Source: Roseovarius dicentrarchi (GTDB taxonomy: Bacteria; Pseudomonadota; Alphaproteobacteria; Rhodobacterales; Rhodobacteraceae). Taken from it: a DNA stretch of 64,000 nucleotides. Made by a program: the position numbers and the translations under genes. The notes under the pieces are model-generated. The model was not told where the DNA came from. It saw only the letters and a list, made by a program, of their open reading frames with translations, and ran no database searches. Location: positions 62,001 to 126,000 of the forward strand of contig NZ_QNQP01000004.1 in the NCBI RefSeq assembly GCF_003316635.1, read 5' to 3'. Below are positions 1 to 8,209 of the stretch, piece after piece (position 1 is the first letter of the stretch; each line of letters starts with the position of its first letter).

Positions 1-2
1 GC

Positions 3-827
3 AAATTTCCGCTGCTCGAGCTCGAAGAAGAATACATGCTGGCCAAACGCTGGGTCGAGCAGGAAGATACCGAAGCGGCGCACCGCATGGTGACATCACA
101 CCTGCGTCTGGCGGCTAAAATCGCGATGGGCTATCGCGGTTACGGCCTGCCGCAGGCCGAGGTGATTTCCGAGGCGAATGTCGGCCTGATGCAGGCGGTC
201 AAGCGGTTCGATCCTGAAAAGGGGTTCCGCCTTGCGACCTATGCGATGTGGTGGATCCGCGCCAGCATTCAGGAATACATCCTGCGCAGCTGGTCACTGG
301 TCAAGATGGGCACCACATCGGCGCAGAAGAAGCTGTTCTTCAACCTGCGCAAGGCCAAGAACAAGATCGGCGCGTTGGAAGAGGGCGACTTGCGCCCCGA
401 AAACGTCAAGATCATCGCGACCCAGCTGGGCGTGACCGAGAAGGAAGTCATCTCGATGAACCGGCGCATGTCGGGCGGGGATGCATCGCTGAACGCCACG
501 GTCGGCTCCGAAGGCGAAGGCACGATGCAATGGCAGGACTGGCTGGAGGATGAGGGCGCAGATCAGGCAACTGATTACGAGGAAATGGACGAGTTGACCG
601 CCCGCCGCGAGATGCTGGCCGAGGCGATGGACGTGTTGAACGACCGCGAAAAGGACATTCTGACTCAGCGTCGCCTCAGCGATCAGACGATCACGCTGGA
701 GGATCTCAGCAGCCAGTATGATGTCAGCCGCGAACGCATTCGCCAGATCGAAGTGCGCGCGTTTGAGAAGTTGCAGGCACGCATGCGCAGCCTGGCGCAG
801 GAAAAGGGAATGATGGAGGACGCATAA
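3..827 (+). CDS. rpoH: RNA polymerase sigma factor RpoH (sigma-32), 5' end cut by window edge
   Basis: Heat-shock sigma factor that directs RNA polymerase to stress promoters in the cytoplasm. The reading frame is open from the first full codon at base 3, so the N-terminus lies outside the window; an in-frame ATG at 36 is internal. Visible parts: region 2 (GLPQAEVISEANVGLMQAV followed by an FRLATYAMWWIRASIQ stretch), the RpoH-specific box QKKLFFNLR just after it, and region 4.2 with the helix-turn-helix SRERIRQIEVRAFEKL near the C-terminus. The RpoH box separates it from RpoD and RpoS. It stands alone and ends in a strong intrinsic terminator. 274 codons are visible, nearly the full family length of about 300. 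Confidence 0.97.
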   Translation, partial: KFPLLELEEEYMLAKRWVEQEDTEAAHRMVTSHLRLAAKIAMGYRGYGLPQAEVISEANVGLMQAVKRFDPEKGFRLATYAMWWIRASIQEYILRSWSLVKMGTTSAQKKLFFNLRKAKNKIGALEEGDLRPENVKIIATQLGVTEKEVISMNRRMSGGDASLNATVGSEGEGTMQWQDWLEDEGADQATDYEEMDELTARREMLAEAMDVLNDREKDILTQRRLSDQTITLEDLSSQYDVSRERIRQIEVRAFEKLQARMRSLAQEKGMMEDA

Positions 828-853
828 CGCGTCTGCCATTTTGATACGGACTG

Positions 854-882
854 ATCCGGCGGGACATCCCGCCGGATTTTTG
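854..882 (+). terminator. Intrinsic terminator of rpoH
   Basis: Inverted repeat ATCCGGCGGGA / TCCCGCCGGAT with a very short loop, followed by five T residues and TTGTT. It lies 27 bases after the rpoH stop. The opposite strand has no T-run after the stem, so it serves rpoH and not the convergent peptidase gene. Confidence 0.9.
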
Positions 883-907
883 TTGTCTCGCCGCCTGCTG
901 GGCGGTT

Positions 908-2728
908 TCAGTCTTCCATCGCTTCCAGTTCGTCGATCATGCCGGAAATCATGTTCAGGCCCTTGTCCCAGAATTTGGGATCGCTGGCATCAAGGCCAAA
1001 AGGTTTCAACAGGTCGGAGTGATGCTTGGACCCGCCCGCCTTGAGCATGTCGAAGTATTTGTCCTGAAATCCTTCAGGATTTTCTTCGTACACCGCGTAA
1101 AGTGCGTTAACCAAACCGTCGCCGAACGCGTAGGCATACACGTAGAACGGCGAATGCACGAAATGCGGGATATAGGCCCAGAACGTCTCGTATCCGTCCG
1201 CGAAATCAAACACAGGCCCCAGCGATTCGGCCTGTACCGACATCCAAAGCGCGTTGATATCGTCGGGTGTCAGCTCGCCCTCGCGGCGCGCGGCATGCAA
1301 CTTGCATTCGAAATCGTAAAACGCGATCTGGCGCACGACGGTGTTGATCATATCCTCGACCTTGCCGGCCAGCATCACCTTGCGCTCGGCATCGTCCTTT
1401 GCATTGTCCAGCATGCGGCGGAAGGTCAGCATTTCGCCGAAAACGCTGGCAGTTTCGGCCAAGGTCAGCGGCGTCGAGGACAGCAATTCACCTTGCCCCG
1501 CCGCCAATACCTGATGCACTCCGTGGCCCAGCTCATGCGCCAGCGTCATCACGTCGCGCGGTTTGCCGAGGTAATTGAGCATCACGTAAGGATGCACATT
1601 GGTCACGGTCGGGTGGGCGAACGCGCCGGGCGCCTTGCCCTTCTTTACGCCCGCATCGATCCAGCCCTTGTCAAAGAACGGCTGCGCCAGATCGCCCATG
1701 CGCGGATCGAATTCGCTGTAGGCGTTCATCACCGTGTCGCGCGCGTCGTCCCAGCCGACCACCTTGGTTTCCTCCATCGGCAGCGGCGCGTTGCGATCCC
1801 AGACCTGCATCCGCTCCAGCCCCAGCCATTTCGCTTTTAGCGCGTAATAGCGGTGGCTCAGCTTGGGGTAGGCGGCGACAACGGCGTCGCGCAGCGCCTC
1901 GACCACCTCGGGTTCCACATCGTTGCTGAGGTGGCGGCCGGTTTGCGCGGTGGGCATGCCGCGCCAGCGGTCGATCACCTCTTTTTCCTTGGCCGATGTG
2001 TTGTGGACGCGGGCAAACGTGCGGATATTCTCGCCGAAAACGCGCGCCAATTCGCGCGTGGCCGCCTCGCGCTTGGCGCGGTCCTGTTCGGTCAGCAGGT
2101 TCAGCGTGCCCTCGATGCCCAGCTCCTCGCCATCCACGGTAAAGCTCAGCCCGGCGATGGTTTCATCGAACAAACGTTCCCACGCGTCGCCAACGACGCC
2201 CAGATCGTGCAGGAATTTCTCCATCTCGTCGGACAGCTGGTAGGGCTTCATCGCGCGAATGCGGTCCAGAACAGGCTTGTAGCGGGCCAGATCGGCGTTT
2301 TCGCTCAGCAGGCCAGCCAGGTGGTCATCCTCCAGCCGGTTCAGCTCCAGCGTGAAAAACACCAGCGGCGTAGTGAAATTGGTAATCTTTTCCTGACAGT
2401 CTGACAGGAATTTGGTGCGCGCCGGGTCTGTCGTCAGTTGATGATAGCGCAGGCCGGCATAGGACATGATGCGCCCGGCGATATTGCTGATCGCCTCGTC
2501 GCGGTGAATGCATTTCAGCAGGCCGGCGGCATCCAGATCGGCCAGCTTGCCCTCGTAATCGGCGGCAAAGGCGGCGCATTCCTGCTCCAGCCACGTCATA
2601 TCGCGGGCCAGCTCTGGCGCGTCGGGGGCGGTGTAGAGATCGCTCAGGTCCCATTCGGGTAGATTGCCCAGATCGCCCCCCTTGGCGTTTGCGTTGGCAT
2701 CATGGGCGGGCTGGGGCAGGTGGATCAT
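908..2728 (-). CDS. pepF: M3 family oligoendopeptidase F (PepF)
   Basis: Cytoplasmic zinc metallopeptidase that degrades short peptides. 606 residues, the usual length. The zinc site HELGH is at about residues 398-402 inside MTLAHELGHGVHQ, with the downstream glutamate helix LTLAETASVFGE giving the third ligand. The start ATG has an AGGAG ribosome site seven bases upstream. The N-terminal region is the helical PepF-type domain that encloses the active site. It sits downstream of the ligase gene on the same strand with a 70-base gap, so co-transcription is possible but no functional link is evident. It converges with rpoH. Confidence 0.95.
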   Translation of the reverse strand: MIHLPQPAHDANANAKGGDLGNLPEWDLSDLYTAPDAPELARDMTWLEQECAAFAADYEGKLADLDAAGLLKCIHRDEAISNIAGRIMSYAGLRYHQLTTDPARTKFLSDCQEKITNFTTPLVFFTLELNRLEDDHLAGLLSENADLARYKPVLDRIRAMKPYQLSDEMEKFLHDLGVVGDAWERLFDETIAGLSFTVDGEELGIEGTLNLLTEQDRAKREAATRELARVFGENIRTFARVHNTSAKEKEVIDRWRGMPTAQTGRHLSNDVEPEVVEALRDAVVAAYPKLSHRYYALKAKWLGLERMQVWDRNAPLPMEETKVVGWDDARDTVMNAYSEFDPRMGDLAQPFFDKGWIDAGVKKGKAPGAFAHPTVTNVHPYVMLNYLGKPRDVMTLAHELGHGVHQVLAAGQGELLSSTPLTLAETASVFGEMLTFRRMLDNAKDDAERKVMLAGKVEDMINTVVRQIAFYDFECKLHAARREGELTPDDINALWMSVQAESLGPVFDFADGYETFWAYIPHFVHSPFYVYAYAFGDGLVNALYAVYEENPEGFQDKYFDMLKAGGSKHHSDLLKPFGLDASDPKFWDKGLNMISGMIDELEAMED

Positions 2729-2798
2729 GGGATGGCTCCTTTAACTTTCTACCCTGACATAGGCGGCGCGCGCGCCGCGCTCAAGGGCGGCGCGGCGA

Positions 2799-4391
2799 TC
2801 AGCCGTATTGCCGCAGCATTTCGTGCAGGTCGTCCAGCGTGTTCGCCTCTGCCAGCGGCTTGTCATGGCGCCAGCGCTTCATTCGCGGAAACCGCAGCGC
2901 GACGCCGGATTTATGGCGCGGCGACGGCGCGATCCCCTCGAACGCGATTTCGAACACATGCTCGGGCGTGACTTGCCGCACAGGGCCAAACCGCTGAAGC
3001 GTGTGGCGGCGGACCCATGCGGTTATCTTGCGGAACTCCTCGTCGGTCAGACCGGAATACGCCTTGGTGAAGGGGACCAGATCATTGCCGCTCCACACGG
3101 CAAAGGTGAAATCGGTGAACAGGTTCGCGCGCCGCCCCGACCCTTGCTGCGCGTAGATCATCACCGCGTCGATGGTCAGCGGGTCCAGCTTCCATTTCCA
3201 CCAGTCGCCCTTTTTGCGACCCGCATGATACGGGCTGGCGGCAGATTTCAGCATCAAACCTTCGGCGCGATTGTCGCGCGCGGTGCTGCGGATCTGCGCC
3301 AGAGTGTCCCAGCTGTCGAACCCGATCAGATGCGACGGACGGATGGGCGCGGCATCGGGCAGCGCGCCCAGCAGCGCATCCATCCGGGCGCGGCGCCGGG
3401 CAAAGGGCAGGGCGCGCAGATCCTTGCCGCCCTCCTCCAACAGGTCATAGGCCAGCAGGATGACGGGCGCCTCGGCCAGCAGTTTTTTCGGCACGGTCTT
3501 GCGGCCGATCCGCTTTTGCAGCGCGTTGAAGGGCAGGGGCGCGGCGCCGTCCCATGCCACGATTTCGCCGTCCAGAACGGTGCCACCGGGCAAAAACTCT
3601 GCCGCGCCCGCAAATTCAGGAAAGCGGTCGGTCATCAGCTCTTCGCCGCGCGACCAGACGAAATGCGCATCCCCGCGCGCGATCAGCTGCCCCCGGATGC
3701 CGTCCCACTTCCATTCGGCCAGCCAATCCTCTGGCGGCCCCAGCGCGCCCGGCCCCTCCTCCAGCGCGTAGGCCAGACAGAACGGGTAGGGCCGCGATTG
3801 CGCCGCCTCGGGGTCCGGCGCCTCGATCAGACGGGCGAAAGTCGTCGTGTCGGGGGTCCAGTCGCCCATCAGACGGTGGGCCAGCTCCGCCTCGTCCTGA
3901 CCGGTGGACTGCGCCAGCGCGCGCGTCATCAGTTTGCGGCTGATACCCACGCGAAAGCCGCCGGTGAGCAGCTTGTTGAAGACCAGCCGCTCTGCCGCGT
4001 CCATCTGGTCCCACGCGTCCAGCACGGCGGCGCGGCGCGTCTCCTCCTCCGCACCGTCAAGGCCGCGCAGAAAGGCGATCCAGTCTGTCAGACTGCGGTC
4101 ATGGCCCCGTGTGGGTGGCGGCAGCACCAGCGCGATGGTTTCCGCCAGATCGCCGACAATCGGATACGCCTCCTCGAACAGCCATAGCGGAATGCCCGCT
4201 TGTTCGGCGGCCCAGACGCGCAGTTTGGTCGTGGTGATCGCCCGGCGCGGGCGCCGACCGGAAAACAGCGCGATGGTCCAAAGGCGATCCGCCTCGGGCG
4301 CCGCGTCGAAATAAGCGGCAAGCGCGGCGACCTTCGCGCTGGTTTTGGTCGTCTGGTCGATGGCGGCGTATAGCGCGGTGAACCTCTTCAT
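2799..4391 (-). CDS. ATP-dependent DNA ligase (exonuclease-associated bacterial family)
   Basis: Joins DNA nicks using ATP, separately from the NAD-dependent replicative LigA. 530 residues. Residues 1-200 match the helical DNA-binding domain; the nucleotidyltransferase motif I EWKWDGIRG has the adenylated lysine at about K228; motif III (LDGEIVAWDG) and motif V (EGLMLKS, WWKWK) follow; the C-terminus is an OB-fold. The ATG overlaps the stop of the upstream exonuclease gene by four bases (ATGA), indicating translational coupling. In related genomes this ligase belongs to a cassette of exonuclease, ligase, DEXH helicase and phosphoesterase that is thought to act in DNA damage repair. Here the next gene is pepF, so helicase and phosphoesterase are not adjacent. 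Confidence 0.93.
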   Translation of the reverse strand: MKRFTALYAAIDQTTKTSAKVAALAAYFDAAPEADRLWTIALFSGRRPRRAITTTKLRVWAAEQAGIPLWLFEEAYPIVGDLAETIALVLPPPTRGHDRSLTDWIAFLRGLDGAEEETRRAAVLDAWDQMDAAERLVFNKLLTGGFRVGISRKLMTRALAQSTGQDEAELAHRLMGDWTPDTTTFARLIEAPDPEAAQSRPYPFCLAYALEEGPGALGPPEDWLAEWKWDGIRGQLIARGDAHFVWSRGEELMTDRFPEFAGAAEFLPGGTVLDGEIVAWDGAAPLPFNALQKRIGRKTVPKKLLAEAPVILLAYDLLEEGGKDLRALPFARRRARMDALLGALPDAAPIRPSHLIGFDSWDTLAQIRSTARDNRAEGLMLKSAASPYHAGRKKGDWWKWKLDPLTIDAVMIYAQQGSGRRANLFTDFTFAVWSGNDLVPFTKAYSGLTDEEFRKITAWVRRHTLQRFGPVRQVTPEHVFEIAFEGIAPSPRHKSGVALRFPRMKRWRHDKPLAEANTLDDLHEMLRQYG

Positions 4392-5395
4392 TCGCCATCC
4401 TCCGCCGCGCCGCTGGCGGATTCGCCGGTAAATTCTGTTGTCAGCGCCTCGGCGTTATATCCTTCGCTCTTCAACCAACGCGCGAAGATGTCAGTGTAAC
4501 CATGTGTTGCGTATATGTTTTCTGCGCCCGTCGCCTTGATCGCCGTATTCAGCCCGGTCCAGTCGGCATGGTCGGACACGACAAAACCGCGATCCACCGT
4601 GCGCCGCCTGCGCACACCGCGCAGGCGCATCCAGCCGCTGGCAAAACCGGTTGCCGCCGGTTTGAAGCGGCGCGCCCAGTCGCTGCCCATGGCACCGGGG
4701 GGCGCGATGACCATGGCGCCGGGATGGTCCTTGGGCACCAGCTCGGGCGTGACGCGGCGGGTGGCTGGCAGGTCAAACCCCTGTTCGCGCAGAATGTCAT
4801 TTGTAGCCGCCACCGCGCCGTGGGTCAGGATCGGGCCGATGGACGCGTCCAGCATCGACAGGACGCGCTGCGCCTTGCCCAGTGAGTAGGCGCCAAGCAG
4901 GCTGAATTGTCCGTTGGCCGCGTTCGCTGCCCACCAGTCATTGATCTCGCGGGCGACATCGGCCTCGTCGGGCCATTCAAACACGGGCAGGCCAAAGGTG
5001 CATTCGGTGATGAAACTATGGCATGTCACAGGCTCGAACGGGGTTGAAATGGCATCCGGTGTCGTCTTGTAATCGCCCGACACAACCCAGACTTCGCCGC
5101 CAACCTCCACCCGGATCTGCGCCGAACCGGGGATGTGGCCGGCCGGATGAAAGGATACTTTGGCGCCGCCGATCTGGCGATCTTCACCATATGTTATCGA
5201 ATCAATGGCTATATCGCCCAAGCGGTGCCGCATGACCGGCACGGCAATATCGGTGGCCAGATATCGGCTGTGTCCGGGCCGGGCGTGATCGGCGTGGCCG
5301 TGCGTAATCAGCGCCCGGTCAACCGGGCGCCACGGGTCGATGTAGAAATCGCCTGCCGGGCAATAAATGCCCTGGGGTTTGAACTGAAGAACCAT
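4388..5395 (-). CDS. DNA ligase-associated exonuclease (metallo-beta-lactamase / beta-CASP fold)
   Basis: Predicted metal-dependent nuclease that works with the adjacent ligase. 335 residues from the chosen ATG. The conserved opening YCPAGDFYIDPWRPVD leads into the metal site THGHADH (H32, H34, D36, H37); later metal ligands lie in HPAGHIPGSAQ and SGDYK; the C-terminal VVSDHADWTGL is typical of the beta-CASP part. An in-frame ATG 75 bases upstream (5470) would add 25 residues unlike the family, so 5395 is preferred although no clear ribosome site precedes it. It is divergent from the FAH-family gene across about 95 bases. No GTTC-N7-GTTC LexA box is present in that gap. Confidence 0.9.
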   Translation of the reverse strand: MVLQFKPQGIYCPAGDFYIDPWRPVDRALITHGHADHARPGHSRYLATDIAVPVMRHRLGDIAIDSITYGEDRQIGGAKVSFHPAGHIPGSAQIRVEVGGEVWVVSGDYKTTPDAISTPFEPVTCHSFITECTFGLPVFEWPDEADVAREINDWWAANAANGQFSLLGAYSLGKAQRVLSMLDASIGPILTHGAVAATNDILREQGFDLPATRRVTPELVPKDHPGAMVIAPPGAMGSDWARRFKPAATGFASGWMRLRGVRRRRTVDRGFVVSDHADWTGLNTAIKATGAENIYATHGYTDIFARWLKSEGYNAEALTTEFTGESASGAAEDGE

Positions 5396-5490
5396 GATGG
5401 AATAGTAGATCGCCGGTTGCAGTTTGCCAGCCCCTTGCACCGTTGCCCAAAGCGGATAGTCTGCACGCAAATTGCGACAGGGAGCAGAGC

Positions 5491-6321
5491 ATGAAATTTG
5501 TAAGATTTGGCGAGGCTGGGGCGGAAAAGCCCGGTGTCCTTGATGGTGATGGCCAGCTGCGCGATCTGTCCGGTGTCGTGCCGGACATCGCGGGCGATGC
5601 GCTGGCGTCGCTGGGCCAGATTGATCCGGAAGGCCTGCCGAAGGTGGGCGGTACGCCGCGCCTGGGTGCGCCTGTCGGCCATGTGGGCAAGCTGATCGGG
5701 ATCGGTCTGAACTACTCCGACCACGCCGCCGAGGCCGGGCTGAAACCGCCGCCGGAGCCGATTGTATTCATGAAGGCGACGTCGTCGATCACCGGTCCGA
5801 ATGACCCTGTTTATCTGCCGCGCGGGTCCGAAAAATCCGATTGGGAGGTGGAGTTGGGCGTCGTGATCGGACGCCATGCCAAGTACGTGTCCGAGGACGA
5901 GGCGTTGAATTATGTCGCCGGTTACACAATCGTCAATGACGTGTCCGAGCGGCATTTCCAGACCGAGCGGAAAGGCCAGTGGACCAAGGGCAAAAGCTGC
6001 GACAGCTTTGGCCCCATCGGGCCGTGGCTGGTGACGCCGGACGAGGCCGGTGATCCGCAGTCGATGGATCTGTCGCTGGATCTGAACGGCGAAAAGGCGC
6101 AGCGCGGCAATACCTCGTCGATGGTGTTCAGCGTCGCGTTCATCGTGTCCTATCTCAGCCAGATGATGTCGCTGCGTCCGGGTGACATCATCGCCACCGG
6201 CACACCGCCCGGCGTGGGAATGGGGATGAAACCGCCGCGTTTCCTGCGCGAAGGCGATGTGATGGAACTGGCGATCAGCGGCCTTGGCACCCAGCGGCAG
6301 GAGGTTCTGCGCGACAGTTAA
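5491..6321 (+). CDS. Fumarylacetoacetate hydrolase (FAH) family protein
   Basis: Cytoplasmic metal-dependent hydrolase/isomerase of the FAH fold, 276 residues. Diagnostic stretches are IGIGLNYSDHAAEAG, the acidic metal site SDWEVELGVVIG (E119 and E121), GYTIVNDVSERHFQ, SFGPIGPWLVTPDE and the closing GDIIATGTPPGVGMG. The exact substrate cannot be read from sequence: relatives act on ureidoglycolate, fumarylpyruvate, acylpyruvates or hydroxy-heptadiene-dioates. The start was placed at the ATG preceded by AGGGAGCAGAGC, because the family begins at MKFVRFG; an earlier in-frame ATG at 5443 has no ribosome site. It converges with the alpha/beta hydrolase gene and the two share a TTAA at their stops. 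Confidence 0.9.
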   Translation: MKFVRFGEAGAEKPGVLDGDGQLRDLSGVVPDIAGDALASLGQIDPEGLPKVGGTPRLGAPVGHVGKLIGIGLNYSDHAAEAGLKPPPEPIVFMKATSSITGPNDPVYLPRGSEKSDWEVELGVVIGRHAKYVSEDEALNYVAGYTIVNDVSERHFQTERKGQWTKGKSCDSFGPIGPWLVTPDEAGDPQSMDLSLDLNGEKAQRGNTSSMVFSVAFIVSYLSQMMSLRPGDIIATGTPPGVGMGMKPPRFLREGDVMELAISGLGTQRQEVLRDS

Positions 6322-7259
6322 TCCCGCGCGGCGCCGGCCCAGAAACCCAGCAACATGTCCGTGACGCGGGTGCGCGTTTCGGGCGTGTCCATCAGCAACT
6401 CGTGCCGCCCGCCATCGACCGTTTCCAGCCGTGCGCCGGGCCAGCGGGACATGCGCGCCTCAATCGGCGCGCGGCTGACAATCGCTTCCTTGCTTCCGAC
6501 GCATGTGAGGCAGGGCAGCGGCGGCGATGGCAGGCGCGCCAATCGCTTGCATTCGAGCAGGGCCGCGAACAGCCAGTGCAGGCTGGGCCCGCCCAGGGCG
6601 AGCTGGGGATAGGCCCGAAGCTGGGCGCGCATGTGCGCGTACACTTCCCTGTCGCGGGTCAGCGCGTTCGCCTCGAAAGGCGCCTCCAGCACGTAATTGC
6701 CGCGCAGGGTTCCAGGTGAAAACAGGTGGCCAAGCCCGGCCGGGCGGCTGGCCCAGCTGAGCGACCACGCAAGCGGGCGCAAGGCCGGCTTCATGGCGAT
6801 GCCCCACATGGGCGCCGAGAACGCGCAGCTGGTGACGGGCAGGCCATTGCACGCGGCGCGCAGTCCAATGCACCCGCCCATGGAGTGGCCCAGCAAATGC
6901 CAGGGGCGCGGCAGGTCCAACGCTTCTGCACCTGCGATCATTGCGGCGACATCCATCTGATATTCTGCAAAATCGGCGACATGGCCAGACATCGGATCGT
7001 CCAGCGCGCGATCCGACAGCCCCTGACCGCGCCAGTCAATCGCAAGGGTGTCATACCCCGCGCCCGCAAATTTCGATGCCGTTGCCCCGTATTTTTCGAT
7101 AAATTCGGTTCTGCCGGGAAACAGCAGAATGGTTCCCTTGTCGCCACCCGACGGCCAGTGGCCGATGCGTAGCCGCACACCGTCCTGCGCGCGGCGCCAC
7201 ATCGCACGGCCCCCCGGTGGACCCAGTGCGATGTCGTCAAAAAACGGCGCTGCCTGCAT
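6318..7259 (-). CDS. Alpha/beta hydrolase, lysophospholipase-like
   Basis: Predicted serine hydrolase acting on esters, most similar in layout to monoacylglycerol lipases and PldB-type lysophospholipases. 313 residues. The nucleophile elbow is GHSMGG with S126; an oxyanion strand TILLFPGRTEFIEKYG and LAIDWRGQGLSDR precede it; the distal D and H are likely in TCVGSKEAIVSR and VDGGRHELLMD. No signal peptide, so cytoplasmic or membrane-peripheral. Its ATG overlaps the stop of the upstream SCP2-like gene (TGATG), so the two are translated together, which hints at a lipid substrate. Confidence 0.88.
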   Translation of the reverse strand: MQAAPFFDDIALGPPGGRAMWRRAQDGVRLRIGHWPSGGDKGTILLFPGRTEFIEKYGATASKFAGAGYDTLAIDWRGQGLSDRALDDPMSGHVADFAEYQMDVAAMIAGAEALDLPRPWHLLGHSMGGCIGLRAACNGLPVTSCAFSAPMWGIAMKPALRPLAWSLSWASRPAGLGHLFSPGTLRGNYVLEAPFEANALTRDREVYAHMRAQLRAYPQLALGGPSLHWLFAALLECKRLARLPSPPLPCLTCVGSKEAIVSRAPIEARMSRWPGARLETVDGGRHELLMDTPETRTRVTDMLLGFWAGAARD

Positions 7260-7549
7260 CAGCTAAGGGCGCCGGCCAGTTGCAGCGCCAGCCCCATATC
7301 CCCGTCTATATCCAGCTTACCGGTCATGAATGCCGACGCAGGGTCCAGATCGCCCATCACGATCGCCTCGAAAACATCGCCATCTGCCGTGAGCGTGACA
7401 TCGGACGCCGCATCACCTGTGCGTGCGCCATCGCTGTCCACCAAAATCACGCCGTCGCCGCGCACCACGAATTTCGCGGTGCCGTCCAGCGCAGCCCCGT
7501 TCAGCTTGGCGTTGAGGGCAGTGATTGCCGCGTCTATTCTGTCGCTCAT
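7259..7549 (-). CDS. SCP2 sterol-binding family protein
   Basis: Small 96-residue lipid-binding protein of the SCP2 fold. The fold shows in the alternating strand pattern AKFVVRGDGVILVDSDG, DVTLTADGDVFEAIVMGDLDP and the closing FMTGKLDIDGDMGLALQLAGAL, the typical end of this family. The ATG at 7549 is chosen over one 15 bases upstream because MSDRIDAA is the usual start and an AAAGG lies just before it. First gene of a two-gene operon with the alpha/beta hydrolase, suggesting delivery or storage of a hydrophobic substrate (inference). Confidence 0.85.
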   Translation of the reverse strand: MSDRIDAAITALNAKLNGAALDGTAKFVVRGDGVILVDSDGARTGDAASDVTLTADGDVFEAIVMGDLDPASAFMTGKLDIDGDMGLALQLAGALS

Positions 7550-7620
7550 GGCTTGGCCTTTCAAAATTGATGTTGGCGGGGGTTTGCTTTCCCGCCGGAG
7601 GCGCTAAACTTGAGGGTGTT

Positions 7621-8178
7621 ATGAGCGTTCAGCGGTTCAATCTCAATCCTTTGCTTGCGGCCTGCGCTGCGGTCCTTTGCGCGGGTGGCGCGTTTGCATC
7701 CGATGCGCGCCTGGACGAGATGTATCAGGCGCTGCGCAGCGCGCCTGCGGCTGAGGCTGTGCGGCTGGGCGAGGATATTCGCCTGCGCTTGTCCAATTCC
7801 GGATCGCCCGCGATGAACCTGCTGCTGAAACGCGGGCGCGATGCGATGGCGGCCGGGGATGCGGATCTGGCGATTGAGCTGCTCGGCGCTTTGACAGACC
7901 ACGCGCCGGAGTTTGCCGAGGGCTGGCATGCGCGGTCTGTCGCGTATGCGCGGGCCGGGCTGATGGGCCCGGCGCTGGACGATCTGACGCGCAGCCTGGC
8001 GCTGGATCCGCGTAACTTTGCCGCGATCTACAGCCTTGGCGCATTGCTTGAGGAGGTCGGCCAGCCCGCGCTTGCGGCAGAGGCTTATGGCCATGTGGCC
8101 GCCATTCATCCGTATTTCGATGATGTCACCCTTGCGCTGGAGCGGCTGAACGCCCAGACCCGCGGCACTGACCTCTGA
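7621..8178 (+). CDS. Exported tetratricopeptide repeat protein
   Basis: 185-residue protein with a signal peptide (hydrophobic LLAACAAVLCAGGAFAS, cleavage probably after AFA) followed by three or so TPR-like helical pairs, clearest at FAEGWHARSVAYARAGLMGPALDDL and FAAIYSLGALLEEVGQPALAAEAYGHVA. TPRs bind partner proteins; the partner is unknown. The start ATG has GAGGG upstream and is chosen over upstream in-frame codons that break the signal peptide. It is 31 bases ahead of the helicase gene and probably co-transcribed, although an exported protein and a nucleic-acid helicase need not share a task. Confidence 0.82.
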   Translation: MSVQRFNLNPLLAACAAVLCAGGAFASDARLDEMYQALRSAPAAEAVRLGEDIRLRLSNSGSPAMNLLLKRGRDAMAAGDADLAIELLGALTDHAPEFAEGWHARSVAYARAGLMGPALDDLTRSLALDPRNFAAIYSLGALLEEVGQPALAAEAYGHVAAIHPYFDDVTLALERLNAQTRGTDL

Positions 8179-8209
8179 CGCGCAATCCCTTCGACAGGAG
8201 ACATGGCTT

